Below are positions 7,551 to 18,230 of a stretch of DNA of 64,000 nucleotides, one piece after another. The first letter of the stretch is position 1. The number at the start of each line of letters is the position of its first letter. The notes beneath the pieces were generated by a model, which was given only the letters and a program-made list of their open reading frames with translations, was not told where the DNA came from and did no database searches. Made by a program: the position numbers and the translations under genes. Origin of the DNA: an uncultured Bacteroidales bacterium (GTDB lineage Bacteria; Bacteroidota; Bacteroidia; Bacteroidales; UBA932); the NCBI GenBank assembly GCA_944325495.1, contig CALVAD010000002.1, positions 1-64,000 of the forward strand, written 5' to 3'.

Positions 7551-10500
7551 TCAGCGGCCGCTTCCGGAAGGCTTGCCGTGACGGCTGCGCCGGTATTCCG
7601 ACGGCAGCACCCCGAATTCGTGCTTGAAGCACTGGCGGAAGTATATTATGCTGCTGATTCCGACGCTCCAGGCCGCCTCGGAGACATTGCATCCGCCCTT
7701 CGACAGCAGCTCCTCGGCCTTGTGCATGCGTATCTTGCGTATGAATTCGTTGGCCGAAAGCCCGGAGAGGCTCTTGAGCTTGCGGTAGAGGGTGGAGTTG
7801 CTCATGTTCATCTTCTCCGCAAGGAAGGACACGTCGAGTGACTCGGAGGCGATGTTCTCCTCGACGAGCAGCGTCACCTTCTTCAGGAATTCGTTGTCGA
7901 TATCGCTGAATCCCGTCTCCTCCGCGGCCGCCGCGCCCTTGCCTATCGACGACGACACGCGTGAGACGAGCAGGTTGCGCGACTCCATCATATTGTGTAT
8001 CCTGGACCTGAGCAGCTCTCCGGTGAAGGGCTTGATCAGATATGAGTCCGCCCCGGCCTTGTAGCCTTCGCTCCTGTCGTCGATGGAGTCCTTGGCCGTC
8101 AGAAGTATCAGCGGGATGTGGCTGAACCTCATGTCCTGCTTGACCATACGGCAGAGCGTCAGACCGTCGAGCACCGGCATCATGATGTCGGATATGATCA
8201 GGTCGGGGTTGCATTCCACGATGCGCGAGTACGCCTCGGAACCGTTGTGCGTCCTGTAGACCGAGAAACCGTCCTCCTCAAGGGTCTCGGCTATGTAGGC
8301 GCAGATATCCTCGTTGTCCTCAGCGACCACGGCCACGAGCCTGCGGTCGTCAGATACATCTACCCCGCCCCTTTGGGTTTCCGCGGGCCGGGCCGCGGCC
8401 GTCTCGACGCTCTCGAGCGGCAGAACCACCCTGAAATTGCTGCCGCGGCCGACCTCGCTCTCCACCTCGATGGTGCCTCCGTGCAGCGAGACGAGGCTCT
8501 TCACGAGCGACAGCCCTATTCCCGTGCCCTGGACGCAACGGCCGTCCTTCACCTGGTAATAGCGTTCGAATATCTTCGGTATCTGCTCCTTCGCTATGCC
8601 GTAGCCTGTATCGGAGACTATGATCTCGGCCGACTGCACTCCATTGACCGTGACGGGATAGAGATTGAGGCAGATGACGCCCGACGGAGTGAACTTGAAG
8701 GCGTTTGAAAGCAGGTTGTTGAGAATCACCGTGACTATCTCCGGGTCGAAGACGCCGAACACGCCCTTGGCGATGTTCATCCTGAACTTGACGGAAGGAT
8801 TGGTCTTGGTCTCGAAGAAGACCTTGCCGGCCGTCTCCACGGTGGCGCTCAGATCCCCGGACTGGAGGGATATCTCATAGTTCGAGGTCTCGACCTTGCG
8901 GAAATCCAGAAGCCTGTTGACGAGCTCAAGCAGACGGTGCACGTTCTTGCTCAGCGTGGCCATCCTGGCGCGGGCGGATTCGGGAAGCTCCTTGTCGTTC
9001 ATGAGGTCGTCCACCGGACCTATGATGAGGGTCAGCGGCGTGCGCAGCTCATGGGTGATGTTGGTGTAGAACCTCAGCCTCTCCTCGTTGGCCTCCCTCG
9101 CCAGCGCGAGCGCCGCCTGCTCCCGGCGCAGATTGCTCTCCTTCTCGCTCTTGCGCTTGTAACGGATCAGCGCAGCCGAGATCAGGGCGGACAGCATGAG
9201 CACATAGACGATCCACGAGACGGGACTCCACCAGAAAGGCCACTGGACATGTATGCCGAATGTCGAGACCGGTCCGAACTCCCCGTCCCTTATCCTCGCC
9301 TTGACCATTACGGTGTGACGCCCGGAGGACAGGTCGCGGAAATTGATTCTGTTGCCGCCTACAACCGGGAACCAGGCGCTGCCGTCTATCTTACCGTAAT
9401 AATTCACGACCTCGGACAGGCTGTAGTCGTCGACCGAGAAAGTCAGTCCGAAATCGCCGCACTTCCAGGATATGCCGTAGCTGTCGGAGCCTGCCACATA
9501 GAAGGTCTCGTTCTCATGGGCGGAGTCGTCGCCGTAGATCATTATCTCCTTGAAGGAGACCCCGGGCGCGGCTATCGGCGTCTCCAGTTCGTCCGGGACG
9601 AATCCGACCAGACCTTCGGTGCTGCCGAAGAAGATGTTGCCGTCAAGCCCCATCGCGCAAGAGTTGCCGTTGAAGTTACCGGTCGGGAATGCCCGGTCGC
9701 TGTAATTGCGGAACTCGGTGAGCGAACCGTCATCCGGATCGAGCAGGCACACCGAGAGATTGGTGCTGAACCACAGCTTGCCGTCGGCGTCCAGAATCAT
9801 GGCCTTGATGCCGTCGGAGGAGATGCCGTCCTCCATGGTCAGCACATCCGTCAGCCTGTATATGCCGTCTCTGCCGGAAAAGCAGGCCAGTCCCCCGTCC
9901 GTAGCGGCATAGATCCTGTCGCCGACGCACAGCAAGGCTGATATCAGATCGGACGGCAGGCCGCCTGCGGTGTTGAACCTCGCGACTTCGTTCATGGAGG
10001 AATCATAGATCAGTATGCCGCTGCCGAACGAGCCGACCCACAGATTGCCGTCGGCGTCCTCGCACAGACAGCGCAGATAATTCTCCGGGAGAATGTTCCT
10101 GACGGAGTACCTGTCGAGTATGCGCCGCGTCACCCTGTCCACGGTCCACAGTCCCGAGCCGGAGCCGACCCAGATCGTGTCGTTCCGTTCGAGGAAGCAG
10201 CGGGCTTCCCAGATATCGACGGTCTCCGAACGGGTGAAAGTGCTGTCGGTCACCACAGTCCGGCCGCTGAACGAACCCGCCCAGATATCACCGGCGGAAT
10301 CCTGGAACAGCCCCATTATGGTCCTGTCGGTGAGCATCCTGTCGGCCGGTCCGCGCCCGAGCCGCGCCAGCTCGGAATCGAGCACGTCGATACCGCCGCC
10401 CTGGGTGCCGACCACGATGTTTCCGTCGTCCAGAGTCGTGACCGCCGTGACGTTCTTTGCCGACAGCACGTCGGGCGCGGAGACCATGCTGAAGCCGGGG

Positions 10501-11534
10501 ACCTTGCTCCCCACGAACAGCACGCCGCGGCCGTAGCTGCCTATCCAGAGATTGCCGAATTCATCCTCGCACATGTCCCTTACCGGAAGGCTGGATATCT
10601 CCGCGGCTTCCGCGAACGGGGTGAAACGCGGCTGCCTGGACAGATCCGCCAGATCGGCGGTCCATACGCCCATGAAGTTCGGAGACACATATATATGCCT
10701 GTCCCTGGTGACCATTATCGAGAAGATAATGCGGGAGGGAATGCCGGAGTTACCCTCGTCGTAGACCTTGAAATCGTTGGTCACGGGGCGGTAGAGCGCC
10801 AGCCCCCGGCCCGTGCCCACCCAGACATTGTTGTCGAAATCCCTGTACACGCAGCCGACCACGTTCGACGGCAGCGAGGAGGGGTCGTCGGGGTCGTGGG
10901 TGAAATGCACGGCGGTCATGCTTTCGGGATCCAGCACCGTGAAGCCGTCGGAATAGTGGCCCATGTAGACCCGGCCGTCATTGCCCAGCACGAAACCGAT
11001 GATCGACCAGTCCTCCATGCCCTCCACGGTGTCGGAGTTATAGTGGACGAACTTTCCGCTCGCGACGTCGTATTTCTCAAGACCGCGCCTGTAGGTGCTG
11101 AACCATATATTCCCTTCGGAGTCCTGCTCGATATGGGTGATTTCCCTGGAGATCAGGGAGCTGCTGTCCGAGGGTTCGGGAATGAAGAACTCAGCATGCC
11201 CGTCGGAATAGTCGTACACCGAGGCGCCGAAGCGCTGGGTGGCCACCCAGACCCTGTCGGCGTTCCTGTCCGGCAGCACGTCGTTGAGGGCGTTGCCGGA
11301 GAGCGTCCCCGTGCTCTTGGTGTAGCTCCTTATCCTGACCCCGTCGAAACTGTCCATACCCTCCTCGGTGCCTATCCACACCGTGCCGTCGCGGTCGATG
11401 TCCACCGATACTATATAGTCATTGGAAAGCCCGTTCTCAGTCCTCATCATCTTTATCAGACGCTGACTGTTCCAAGCCGCAAGCTCCTGGACCGGAACCG
11501 CGGCGAGCAGGAGCAATACCAGAAATTTCTTCAT
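7551..11534 (-). CDS. Hybrid two-component system regulator of the PUL
   Basis: This one-protein sensor and transcription factor (about 1,327 residues from the chosen start) controls glycan utilisation in Bacteroidota. Domains in order: signal peptide (MKKFLVLLLLAAVP), about a dozen periplasmic two-component propeller repeats (roughly 25-660), a Y_Y_Y domain (about 690-760), a transmembrane helix (about 770-790), HisKA with phospho-acceptor histidine in ITHELRTP (about H828), HATPase (N and G boxes near 940-1010), a receiver with phospho-acceptor aspartate in IISDIMMP (about D1116), and an AraC-type HTH at the C-terminus. All key residues are present. The frame opens 45 bases earlier, but the ATG at 11534 gives a clean signal sequence. 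It is divergent from the PUL, so it probably binds the 11535-11699 gap after sensing an oligosaccharide in the periplasm. Confidence 0.96.
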   Translation of the reverse strand: MKKFLVLLLLAAVPVQELAAWNSQRLIKMMRTENGLSNDYIVSVDIDRDGTVWIGTEEGMDSFDGVRIRSYTKSTGTLSGNALNDVLPDRNADRVWVATQRFGASVYDYSDGHAEFFIPEPSDSSSLISREITHIEQDSEGNIWFSTYRRGLEKYDVASGKFVHYNSDTVEGMEDWSIIGFVLGNDGRVYMGHYSDGFTVLDPESMTAVHFTHDPDDPSSLPSNVVGCVYRDFDNNVWVGTGRGLALYRPVTNDFKVYDEGNSGIPSRIIFSIMVTRDRHIYVSPNFMGVWTADLADLSRQPRFTPFAEAAEISSLPVRDMCEDEFGNLWIGSYGRGVLFVGSKVPGFSMVSAPDVLSAKNVTAVTTLDDGNIVVGTQGGGIDVLDSELARLGRGPADRMLTDRTIMGLFQDSAGDIWAGSFSGRTVVTDSTFTRSETVDIWEARCFLERNDTIWVGSGSGLWTVDRVTRRILDRYSVRNILPENYLRCLCEDADGNLWVGSFGSGILIYDSSMNEVARFNTAGGLPSDLISALLCVGDRIYAATDGGLACFSGRDGIYRLTDVLTMEDGISSDGIKAMILDADGKLWFSTNLSVCLLDPDDGSLTEFRNYSDRAFPTGNFNGNSCAMGLDGNIFFGSTEGLVGFVPDELETPIAAPGVSFKEIMIYGDDSAHENETFYVAGSDSYGISWKCGDFGLTFSVDDYSLSEVVNYYGKIDGSAWFPVVGGNRINFRDLSSGRHTVMVKARIRDGEFGPVSTFGIHVQWPFWWSPVSWIVYVLMLSALISAALIRYKRKSEKESNLRREQAALALAREANEERLRFYTNITHELRTPLTLIIGPVDDLMNDKELPESARARMATLSKNVHRLLELVNRLLDFRKVETSNYEISLQSGDLSATVETAGKVFFETKTNPSVKFRMNIAKGVFGVFDPEIVTVILNNLLSNAFKFTPSGVICLNLYPVTVNGVQSAEIIVSDTGYGIAKEQIPKIFERYYQVKDGRCVQGTGIGLSLVKSLVSLHGGTIEVESEVGRGSNFRVVLPLESVETAAARPAETQRGGVDVSDDRRLVAVVAEDNEDICAYIAETLEEDGFSVYRTHNGSEAYSRIVECNPDLIISDIMMPVLDGLTLCRMVKQDMRFSHIPLILLTAKDSIDDRSEGYKAGADSYLIKPFTGELLRSRIHNMMESRNLLVSRVSSSIGKGAAAAEETGFSDIDNEFLKKVTLLVEENIASESLDVSFLAEKMNMSNSTLYRKLKSLSGLSANEFIRKIRMHKAEELLSKGGCNVSEAAWSVGISSIIYFRQCFKHEFGVLPSEYRRSRHGKPSGSGR

Positions 11535-11699
11535 GATTCCGACTGAATTCTTAAACCAATTTAGTAACAAATTCTTCAATCTGAATATGATTTTGATTCA
11601 CTGACCGATTTACGACTCATGTTTGAATTATTACAGACCGTCTGCGGGTCATACTTTAATTATACTCGTAACGCTAATGCACAACAAACAATAACCAAC
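11535..11699. promoter_or_regulatory. Divergent control region between regulator and PUL
   Basis: This gap of about 165 bases is clearly richer in A and T than its flanks and separates the regulator start (minus) from the DUF5107 gene start (plus). It must hold both promoters and, by analogy with other hybrid two-component PULs, the regulator's binding site. I see no exact TAnnTTTG box on either strand; TACTTTAA near 11653 is the nearest plus-strand candidate. Activator-dependent PUL promoters often lack good consensus boxes. Confidence 0.45.
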
Positions 11700-14600
11700 A
11701 TGAGTAAAAACATCTATTTCATCCTGTCGCTTGCCGCCCTGCTGGGCGCCGCGAACCCGGCGCACGGGCAGGTGGAAGTGAAGGAGACGACCACTACGAT
11801 CCCGACATATCTCGTCGGAGACCCGCAGCCGGACCCCTATTTCTTCACGGGACGGACCTATCAGGGAGCTGCGGGGCATGTATATCCCTATCCCATCTAC
11901 GACATCCTTACCGACGACCGCGTCGACAGGGACTACAAGTATCTGACTCTGGAGAACGAATATACGGAAATCGGCGTTCTTCCGGAAATCGGCGGAAGAA
12001 TTTTCTCGGCTTCCGACAAGGAGACGGGATACAACTTCTTCTACCGCCAGCACGTGATACGCCCGGCCCTGATCGGAATGATAGGCTCGTGGATATCGGG
12101 AGGCGTGGAGTGGAACATCCCTCATCACCACAGGGCGTCATCCACCCTCAACGCAGGATATGAAATAGTCGAGAATCCCGACGGAAGCAAGACCATCTGG
12201 ATAGGCGAGACGGAGCTCCGCCAGAGGCTGAAGTGGAACATAGGTCTGACCCTGTATCCCGGAAAGTCCTATGTCGAGGCCACCTTCCAGATACAGAACA
12301 GGACCCCCATGATGCAGTCCTTCCTGTACTGGGCCAATGTTTCCGTGCATTGCGATGAGAACTATCAGGTGCAGTTCCCGCCCGAGACCGTCTACGGGAC
12401 CACCCACAGCAAGACCAACTACAGCGACTGGCCGTATGCGCGCACCGATGAAAACGGAAATCCTGTCGACGACAGCTGGTGGGCCAATTTCGCGGGAAGC
12501 AACTCCACTTTCGCTGTCAACTACACCGACGACTACCTCGTGGGCTACGACTTCGGCCGCGACGCCGGAACCGCCCACTGGGCCAACCACCATGTGGTTC
12601 CCGGCAAGAAGTTCTTCCTCTGGGGAACCGAGAGCGTGTGGAACGAGATGCTCACCGAAGAGGACGGAGCATATCTCGAGCTCATGGTCGGGACCTTCTC
12701 CGACAACCAGCCCGACTACAGCTGGATAGGCCCCAACGAGGTGCGCGAGACCAAGCAGTACTGGTATCCCATCAAGGGCATAGGCGGAGCCAAGAACGTG
12801 ACCCTCGAAGGTGCGGTGAATCTCGTCAGGGAATCCGACAACTCCATGATGGTCGGCTTCAACGCGACCTCTCTATATAAGAACGCGCGCATACTGGTCA
12901 AGGCCGGCGACGAGGTCCTGCTCGACAAGACCCTCGACATCGACCCCGACACGCCTTTCCGCCAGGATTTCAGCATCCCCGCAGGCACGCCTGACGAGGA
13001 GCTGTTCGCAGGACTCTACGACAGAGACGGCAAGGAGCTCGTAAGCTACAGCCCCGCTCCCAAGCCCGATGTGGAGAGACCCCACCCCGCCGACAGGCCC
13101 AAGGATCCTTCGGAGTATGAGACCATCGAGGAGCTCCTGCTCGCAGGCCAGCGTCTCGAAGAGTTCCACAACGCCAGGGTCGACCCTCTCCCCTACTACG
13201 AAGAAGCGCTCCGCAGGGATCCCCTCGATTCACGCGTGAACGTGAACCTCGGCATCTACTACGCCCGCAAGGCAGAATGGGAGAAGGCCGAGAAGCATCT
13301 CCAGAACGCCTACATGAGACTCACCGGACTCCACTACATGCCCGAAGTCGACAAGACCGGCGTAATCTACCACACCAATCCCAAGGACGGCGAGATGTTC
13401 TACTATCTCGGAGTGGTTTCCGAACAGCTCGGCAAGTTCGAGGAGGCCGAAGCCTACTACTGGAAATCCACCTGGTATCCCGGATTCCAGTCCGCATCCT
13501 ACCTCTATCTCTCCGAGATGTACCTGAAGCAGGGCAGAATCGCGGAGGCTCTCGAGACCATAGACAAGTCCATAGAGCTCAGCGGAAGGAGCACGATTTC
13601 CAAGTTCGTGAAATCCTACATCTTGAGCAGCCAGGGCAGGAAGGCCGAGGCCGTCGAGCTTCTTGAAGAGAACATCGCGTTCGACCGTCTCGACTTCCTG
13701 AGCAGGATAGAGCTCGCAAGGCTCGAGAATGACGAGGCCGCCCTTGCGGACGCCATCGCCCACATGGGAATTCCCCTGCAGGAAGTCCTTGAGGTCAGCA
13801 CCTACTACGGAGCCGTGGGAGCATACGACGAAGCCGTCGACCTCCTCGACTACACGATGGCGAACTGCCCTCAGTACGCCTCCACCCCCATGCAGAAGAA
13901 CGCGGTCGAGCCGTTCACGGCATCCCCGCTGCTCAACTACATGGCCGGCTGGTACACCCATCTCGGAGGAGACGCCGACAAGGCCCTCGAATATTACAGG
14001 AAGGCCGCCGCGATGTCTCCCGTCTACTGCTTCCCTTCAAGGAACGAGGAGAAGCTCATGCTTGAGGACGTGACCAGGCTGAATCCCGAAGACAGCAAGG
14101 CATGGTACTACCTCGGCAATCTTCTCTACTACTACGACCAGAAGGACGCCGCCATCGCGGCATGGACCGAGTCCGCCGAAGTTTCTTCAGACTACGGAAT
14201 GGTTTACCGCAATCTCGGATTCGCGGCCGACAAGTATCTGAACGACAAGGCTCTCGCGGCCGACTACTACCGGAAGGCCATCGAGATCGACAACACCGAT
14301 CCCAAGTTCTTCACCGAGCTCGACATCCTCGAGGAGGCCCTCAGGGTGCCTTCGAAGGACAGGCTCGCGAGACTCGTCAAGAACAGGACCACGATCTTCA
14401 AGTCCGACGACGCGACCTCCCGTCTGGTATACCTCTATGTCGACAACGGCGACTACGACAAGGCTCTCGACATCCTCAACGTGCGCCACTTCCGCGTATG
14501 GGAAGGCGGACAGACCGTCTACACCCAGTTCGTGGACGCCCACCTGCTCAAGGGCCTGAAGCTCCTCGCAAGGCACCAGAACAAGAAGGCTCTCGACGAG

Positions 14601-15107
14601 TTCCTTGCAGCCGGCACCTTCCCGAGGAATCTTGAGACCAACGAGCTCTCCACCGGTCCCACCGTTGCCAAGGTGGCTTACCATCAGGGTCTCGCGTACA
14701 AGGCTCTCGGCGACGAGGTCAAGGCGGCCGAGGCGTTCAACAAGTGCATCAGCACCGCGGGCGGCGGACGCCGTCGCGTGAGCATGGCCGACGAGAGCAA
14801 GTACTACGTGGCGATGTCGCAGAAGTATCTCGGCGACGAGGCTGCCAGCAGGGCGACCCTCGCGGAGGTCCAGAAGTACCTCGACGAGCAGTTCGCCGAG
14901 AGCGGCACCACCGTGGTCGACATCTACTCCAAGTTCGGTGAGGACGGCTCCAACAATGTCATCAACGCCAGGAATCTCTATGTGCAGGGACTCGTGAAGC
15001 TGGCCCAGGGTGACGCCGCCGGAGCCCGCGGATTCTTCGCCGAATCACTCCAGCTGAACCCTTCAAATGTCTGGGCAAAATACTACTTGAACACTAAAAC
15101 TAATTAA
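11700..15107 (+). CDS. Secreted DUF5107 protein with C-terminal TPR array
   Basis: This protein of about 1,135 residues has a type-I signal peptide (MSKNIYFILSLAALLGAA...GQ). Residues of about 40-345 match DUF5107, a beta-sandwich related to aldose-1-epimerase/mutarotase folds (for example LPEIGGRIFSASDKETGYNF and GGVEWNIPHHHR). From about 470 to the end are tetratricopeptide repeats of the type YYLGVVSEQLGKFEEAEAYY. The start at 11700 is set by the signal sequence; the frame is open to 11619. It is the first PUL gene and lies two bases before susC. DUF5107 proteins recur in carbohydrate loci, but I know of no firm activity. A carbohydrate-binding or processing role with TPR-mediated protein contacts is inference. 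Confidence 0.85.
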   Translation: MSKNIYFILSLAALLGAANPAHGQVEVKETTTTIPTYLVGDPQPDPYFFTGRTYQGAAGHVYPYPIYDILTDDRVDRDYKYLTLENEYTEIGVLPEIGGRIFSASDKETGYNFFYRQHVIRPALIGMIGSWISGGVEWNIPHHHRASSTLNAGYEIVENPDGSKTIWIGETELRQRLKWNIGLTLYPGKSYVEATFQIQNRTPMMQSFLYWANVSVHCDENYQVQFPPETVYGTTHSKTNYSDWPYARTDENGNPVDDSWWANFAGSNSTFAVNYTDDYLVGYDFGRDAGTAHWANHHVVPGKKFFLWGTESVWNEMLTEEDGAYLELMVGTFSDNQPDYSWIGPNEVRETKQYWYPIKGIGGAKNVTLEGAVNLVRESDNSMMVGFNATSLYKNARILVKAGDEVLLDKTLDIDPDTPFRQDFSIPAGTPDEELFAGLYDRDGKELVSYSPAPKPDVERPHPADRPKDPSEYETIEELLLAGQRLEEFHNARVDPLPYYEEALRRDPLDSRVNVNLGIYYARKAEWEKAEKHLQNAYMRLTGLHYMPEVDKTGVIYHTNPKDGEMFYYLGVVSEQLGKFEEAEAYYWKSTWYPGFQSASYLYLSEMYLKQGRIAEALETIDKSIELSGRSTISKFVKSYILSSQGRKAEAVELLEENIAFDRLDFLSRIELARLENDEAALADAIAHMGIPLQEVLEVSTYYGAVGAYDEAVDLLDYTMANCPQYASTPMQKNAVEPFTASPLLNYMAGWYTHLGGDADKALEYYRKAAAMSPVYCFPSRNEEKLMLEDVTRLNPEDSKAWYYLGNLLYYYDQKDAAIAAWTESAEVSSDYGMVYRNLGFAADKYLNDKALAADYYRKAIEIDNTDPKFFTELDILEEALRVPSKDRLARLVKNRTTIFKSDDATSRLVYLYVDNGDYDKALDILNVRHFRVWEGGQTVYTQFVDAHLLKGLKLLARHQNKKALDEFLAAGTFPRNLETNELSTGPTVAKVAYHQGLAYKALGDEVKAAEAFNKCISTAGGGRRRVSMADESKYYVAMSQKYLGDEAASRATLAEVQKYLDEQFAESGTTVVDIYSKFGEDGSNNVINARNLYVQGLVKLAQGDAAGARGFFAESLQLNPSNVWAKYYLNTKTN

Positions 15108-15109
15108 GG

Positions 15110-18100
15110 ATGAAAAAGCTTTCAAACTTTGTTCATGCAATCGCGGCTCTGGCGGTATGCCTGTCGTTCGCGATTGTCGGGCAGCCCGCATCCGCAACGG
15201 CAGCGGAAGTTGTCCTGAATCAGCAGAGGACGATTGACGTGCATGGTGTCGTTTCCGACGCCACCGGTCCTCTGCCCGGAGTAAACGTGATGATTCCCGG
15301 AACCACCACCGGAACCCTGACCGACTCCGACGGTTCCTACGCCCTCAGCGGCATTCCCGTGGGAGCCACGCTCGAGTTCTCCTTCATGGGATATGTGACG
15401 CAGAGCGTGACCGTCGGCAGCCAGTCCGTCATCAACATCAGGCTCGAAGAGGACACCACCCAGCTAGAGGAGCTCGTGGTCATCGGTTACGGTACCGTCA
15501 AGAAGAGCGACCTCACAGGCTCAGTGGCTTCCATCTCCGCCGAGGAGATGACCAAGTCGGCCACCGGCGACGCCCTTCAGGCAATTCAGGGACGCGCAGC
15601 CGGCGTGCAGGTCATCACCGCCACCGGTGACCCTTCCGCCACCGCCGAAATCAAGATCCGCGGTACGGGTTCGCCCAACGGCAGCGCTCCTCTGTATGTA
15701 GTCGACGGTTTCCCGATGGAGGACATCGACTACCTCAGCCCCAATGACATCGCCTCCCTCGAAATTCTCAAGGATGCGTCCGCGACCGCTATCTACGGCT
15801 CCCGCGGAGCCAACGGCGTCGTGCTCATCACGACCAAGCAGGGCGAATCCGGAAGGATACAGACCAGGATAACCGCTGAATACGGTATCGAGGCCCTGCC
15901 TACCAGGCCCGTGATGCTGAATTCCACCCAGTACGCCGAAATGACCAACAAGGCATACGAGAACTCAGGCCTCGCAGCGCCCTACACCGAGATGCCCACG
16001 GTGAACACCGACTGGTACAACGAAGTGATGCGCGTCGGCAGATACCAGAACTACAACGCCACCATCACCGGCGGAACCGACAAGATCAAGACCATGTTCT
16101 CCGCGACCTTCTTCAAGAGGGACGGTACCGTGAAGACCACTGGCTTCCAGAGGCTCAACTTCACCCAGAACACCTCAATGCAGGTGACCTCGTTCCTGAC
16201 CCTGAACGCCAGCCTCTCAGGCTCGTTCGCCCAGAGCAACTCGCTGTCGGCCAACGGTATGAACAACAACACCGTCTTCCTGTCGTCGCTGATCGCTCCT
16301 CCTGACGTGCCCGTCTGGAACGAAAGCACCGACTACTATTCCGGCATCGACGCCTTCCGCATCGCCAACCCTGCGGGCGCGATCTCCCGCAACAACGCGA
16401 ACACCGACCGCAACACGCTGCTCGGAAACTTCAGCGCCGATCTCAGGATCTACAAGGACCTGACCTTCACCTCACGCTTCGGCTACAGGATGAACACCAA
16501 CCTGTACACGAACTACAGCCCCGAGTATTACGAGACCGCCAACATCTCCGACCTCATCGACACCGTGACCAAGAGCACGACGAGGACCAACGACTGGACC
16601 TGGGAGAACATCCTCACCTGGCACCACAACTGGAACGACAACCACGACCTGACCATCATGGCCGCGATGTCGGCCAGGGAGTTCAGGACCGAGTACTACC
16701 AGGCCACCAAGCAGGGTCTTCCCAACGCGGCCGAGGAATACTGGTACTTCGACGCGGCCAGCTCCAACCCCCAGGCCAGCGGCGACGCCTCCGAACTCGC
16801 GATGCTCTCCTACCTCGGACGTATCAACTACAACCTGCTCGGCAGATACCTGTTCACTGCTTCCTTCCGTGCTGACGGCTCCTCACGCTTCATGCCCGAG
16901 AACCGCTGGGGATTCTTCCCTTCAGGCGCGTTCGCATGGAGAATCAGCGACGAGCCTTTCTTCAAGGACAACGTAAGCAAGTCCGTGATCAGCGACGCCA
17001 AGTTCCGCATCGGCTGGGGACAGATAGGTAACGAGCGCATACGCGGCTACTATCCCTACATGACCGGAATCTCACAGCAGCAGTATTACACCGTGGGCGG
17101 CAACGGCGGCACCAGGGTCAACGGAACCAGGCCCAGCGGCCTCGGCAACCCTGCCGTGATGTGGGAGACCTCCGAGCAGTTCAACGTCGGACTCGACCTC
17201 GCCTTCCTCGACGACAGGCTGACCTTCACCGGCGACTACTATATCAGGACCACCGACAACATCCTGCTCAACCAAACCGTTCCGAGACTCTCGGGCTTCG
17301 GCTCCATGACCCGCAATGTCGGCGGTATGGACAACAGGGGCGTCGAGCTCGCAATCGGTTGGAAGGACGACGTGGGCGACTTCAGCTACAGCATCAACGC
17401 CAACGTATCCTTCAACAAGAACACCGTGACCGACCTCGGAACCTCAAGCTACCTGAGCTCTTCCTTCGCGTATGACTACGCCCTCATCGACTTCCAGGGC
17501 CAGTTCAACGACGTAATCCGCAGCGCCGTGGGACATCCCTACGGACAGTTCTGGGGCTACGAGTTCCTCGGAATCTTCCAGAACCAGGAGCAGATTGACA
17601 ACTACAAGTCCTCCGACGGTACCGTGATCATGCCTGGCGCGAAGCCCGGAGACTCCATCTACGCTGACCGCAACGACGACGGGAAGATAACCGCCGACGA
17701 CATGGACTTCATCGGCGATCCCAACCCGAAAGCCGTGTTCGGACTCTCGTTCGATGCGACATGGAAGAACTTCGACTTCTCGCTGCTCTTCCAGGGCGTG
17801 GCCGGAAACCAGATATTCAACGCATCCAAGTTCTACTTCAACAAGTTCGACGGACGCCAGAACGTGCTTGCCGACGCCTACATGACCGGATGGGACGGCG
17901 AGGGCAGCACCAACAACGTGCCCATCATGCTTGCGAACGAGGAGGACAACTCCCGGATCGGAAAGAACTGGTGGCAGTCCACCAACTACATCGAGGACGG
18001 ATCCTACCTGCGTCTGAAGAACCTGCAGATAGGCTACACCTTCAACTTCAAGGTGCAGAAGCTCGCGCCTTCCATCAGAGTCTACTTCTCCGCCCAGAAC

Positions 18101-18217
18101 CTGTTCACCATCACGGGCTACAGCGGAATCGACCCTGAAATCCCCGACAACGGCATCGACCGCGGACAGTATCCTCAGCCGCGCACCTTCATGCTCGGAG
18201 CCAACATAAACTTTTAA
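15110..18217 (+). CDS. SusC-like TonB-dependent outer-membrane transporter 1
   Basis: This 1,035-residue outer-membrane importer works with the SusD-like lipoprotein encoded next to it to take up oligosaccharides. After the signal peptide comes a carboxypeptidase-regulatory-like domain (about 45-120; GVVSDATGPLPGVNVMIPG), then the SusC signature and plug domain (LEELVVIGYGTVKKSDLTGS; RGTGSPNG; YVVDGFPMEDID; EILKDASATAIYGSRGANG), then the 22-strand barrel ending in an aromatic residue (ANINF). It lies two bases after the DUF5107 gene and 13 before susD1. No N-terminal STN domain is visible, so it is probably not coupled to an anti-sigma factor; control is by the hybrid regulator. Confidence 0.97.
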   Translation: MKKLSNFVHAIAALAVCLSFAIVGQPASATAAEVVLNQQRTIDVHGVVSDATGPLPGVNVMIPGTTTGTLTDSDGSYALSGIPVGATLEFSFMGYVTQSVTVGSQSVINIRLEEDTTQLEELVVIGYGTVKKSDLTGSVASISAEEMTKSATGDALQAIQGRAAGVQVITATGDPSATAEIKIRGTGSPNGSAPLYVVDGFPMEDIDYLSPNDIASLEILKDASATAIYGSRGANGVVLITTKQGESGRIQTRITAEYGIEALPTRPVMLNSTQYAEMTNKAYENSGLAAPYTEMPTVNTDWYNEVMRVGRYQNYNATITGGTDKIKTMFSATFFKRDGTVKTTGFQRLNFTQNTSMQVTSFLTLNASLSGSFAQSNSLSANGMNNNTVFLSSLIAPPDVPVWNESTDYYSGIDAFRIANPAGAISRNNANTDRNTLLGNFSADLRIYKDLTFTSRFGYRMNTNLYTNYSPEYYETANISDLIDTVTKSTTRTNDWTWENILTWHHNWNDNHDLTIMAAMSAREFRTEYYQATKQGLPNAAEEYWYFDAASSNPQASGDASELAMLSYLGRINYNLLGRYLFTASFRADGSSRFMPENRWGFFPSGAFAWRISDEPFFKDNVSKSVISDAKFRIGWGQIGNERIRGYYPYMTGISQQQYYTVGGNGGTRVNGTRPSGLGNPAVMWETSEQFNVGLDLAFLDDRLTFTGDYYIRTTDNILLNQTVPRLSGFGSMTRNVGGMDNRGVELAIGWKDDVGDFSYSINANVSFNKNTVTDLGTSSYLSSSFAYDYALIDFQGQFNDVIRSAVGHPYGQFWGYEFLGIFQNQEQIDNYKSSDGTVIMPGAKPGDSIYADRNDDGKITADDMDFIGDPNPKAVFGLSFDATWKNFDFSLLFQGVAGNQIFNASKFYFNKFDGRQNVLADAYMTGWDGEGSTNNVPIMLANEEDNSRIGKNWWQSTNYIEDGSYLRLKNLQIGYTFNFKVQKLAPSIRVYFSAQNLFTITGYSGIDPEIPDNGIDRGQYPQPRTFMLGANINF

Positions 18218-18230
18218 TCATGCCTGAATT

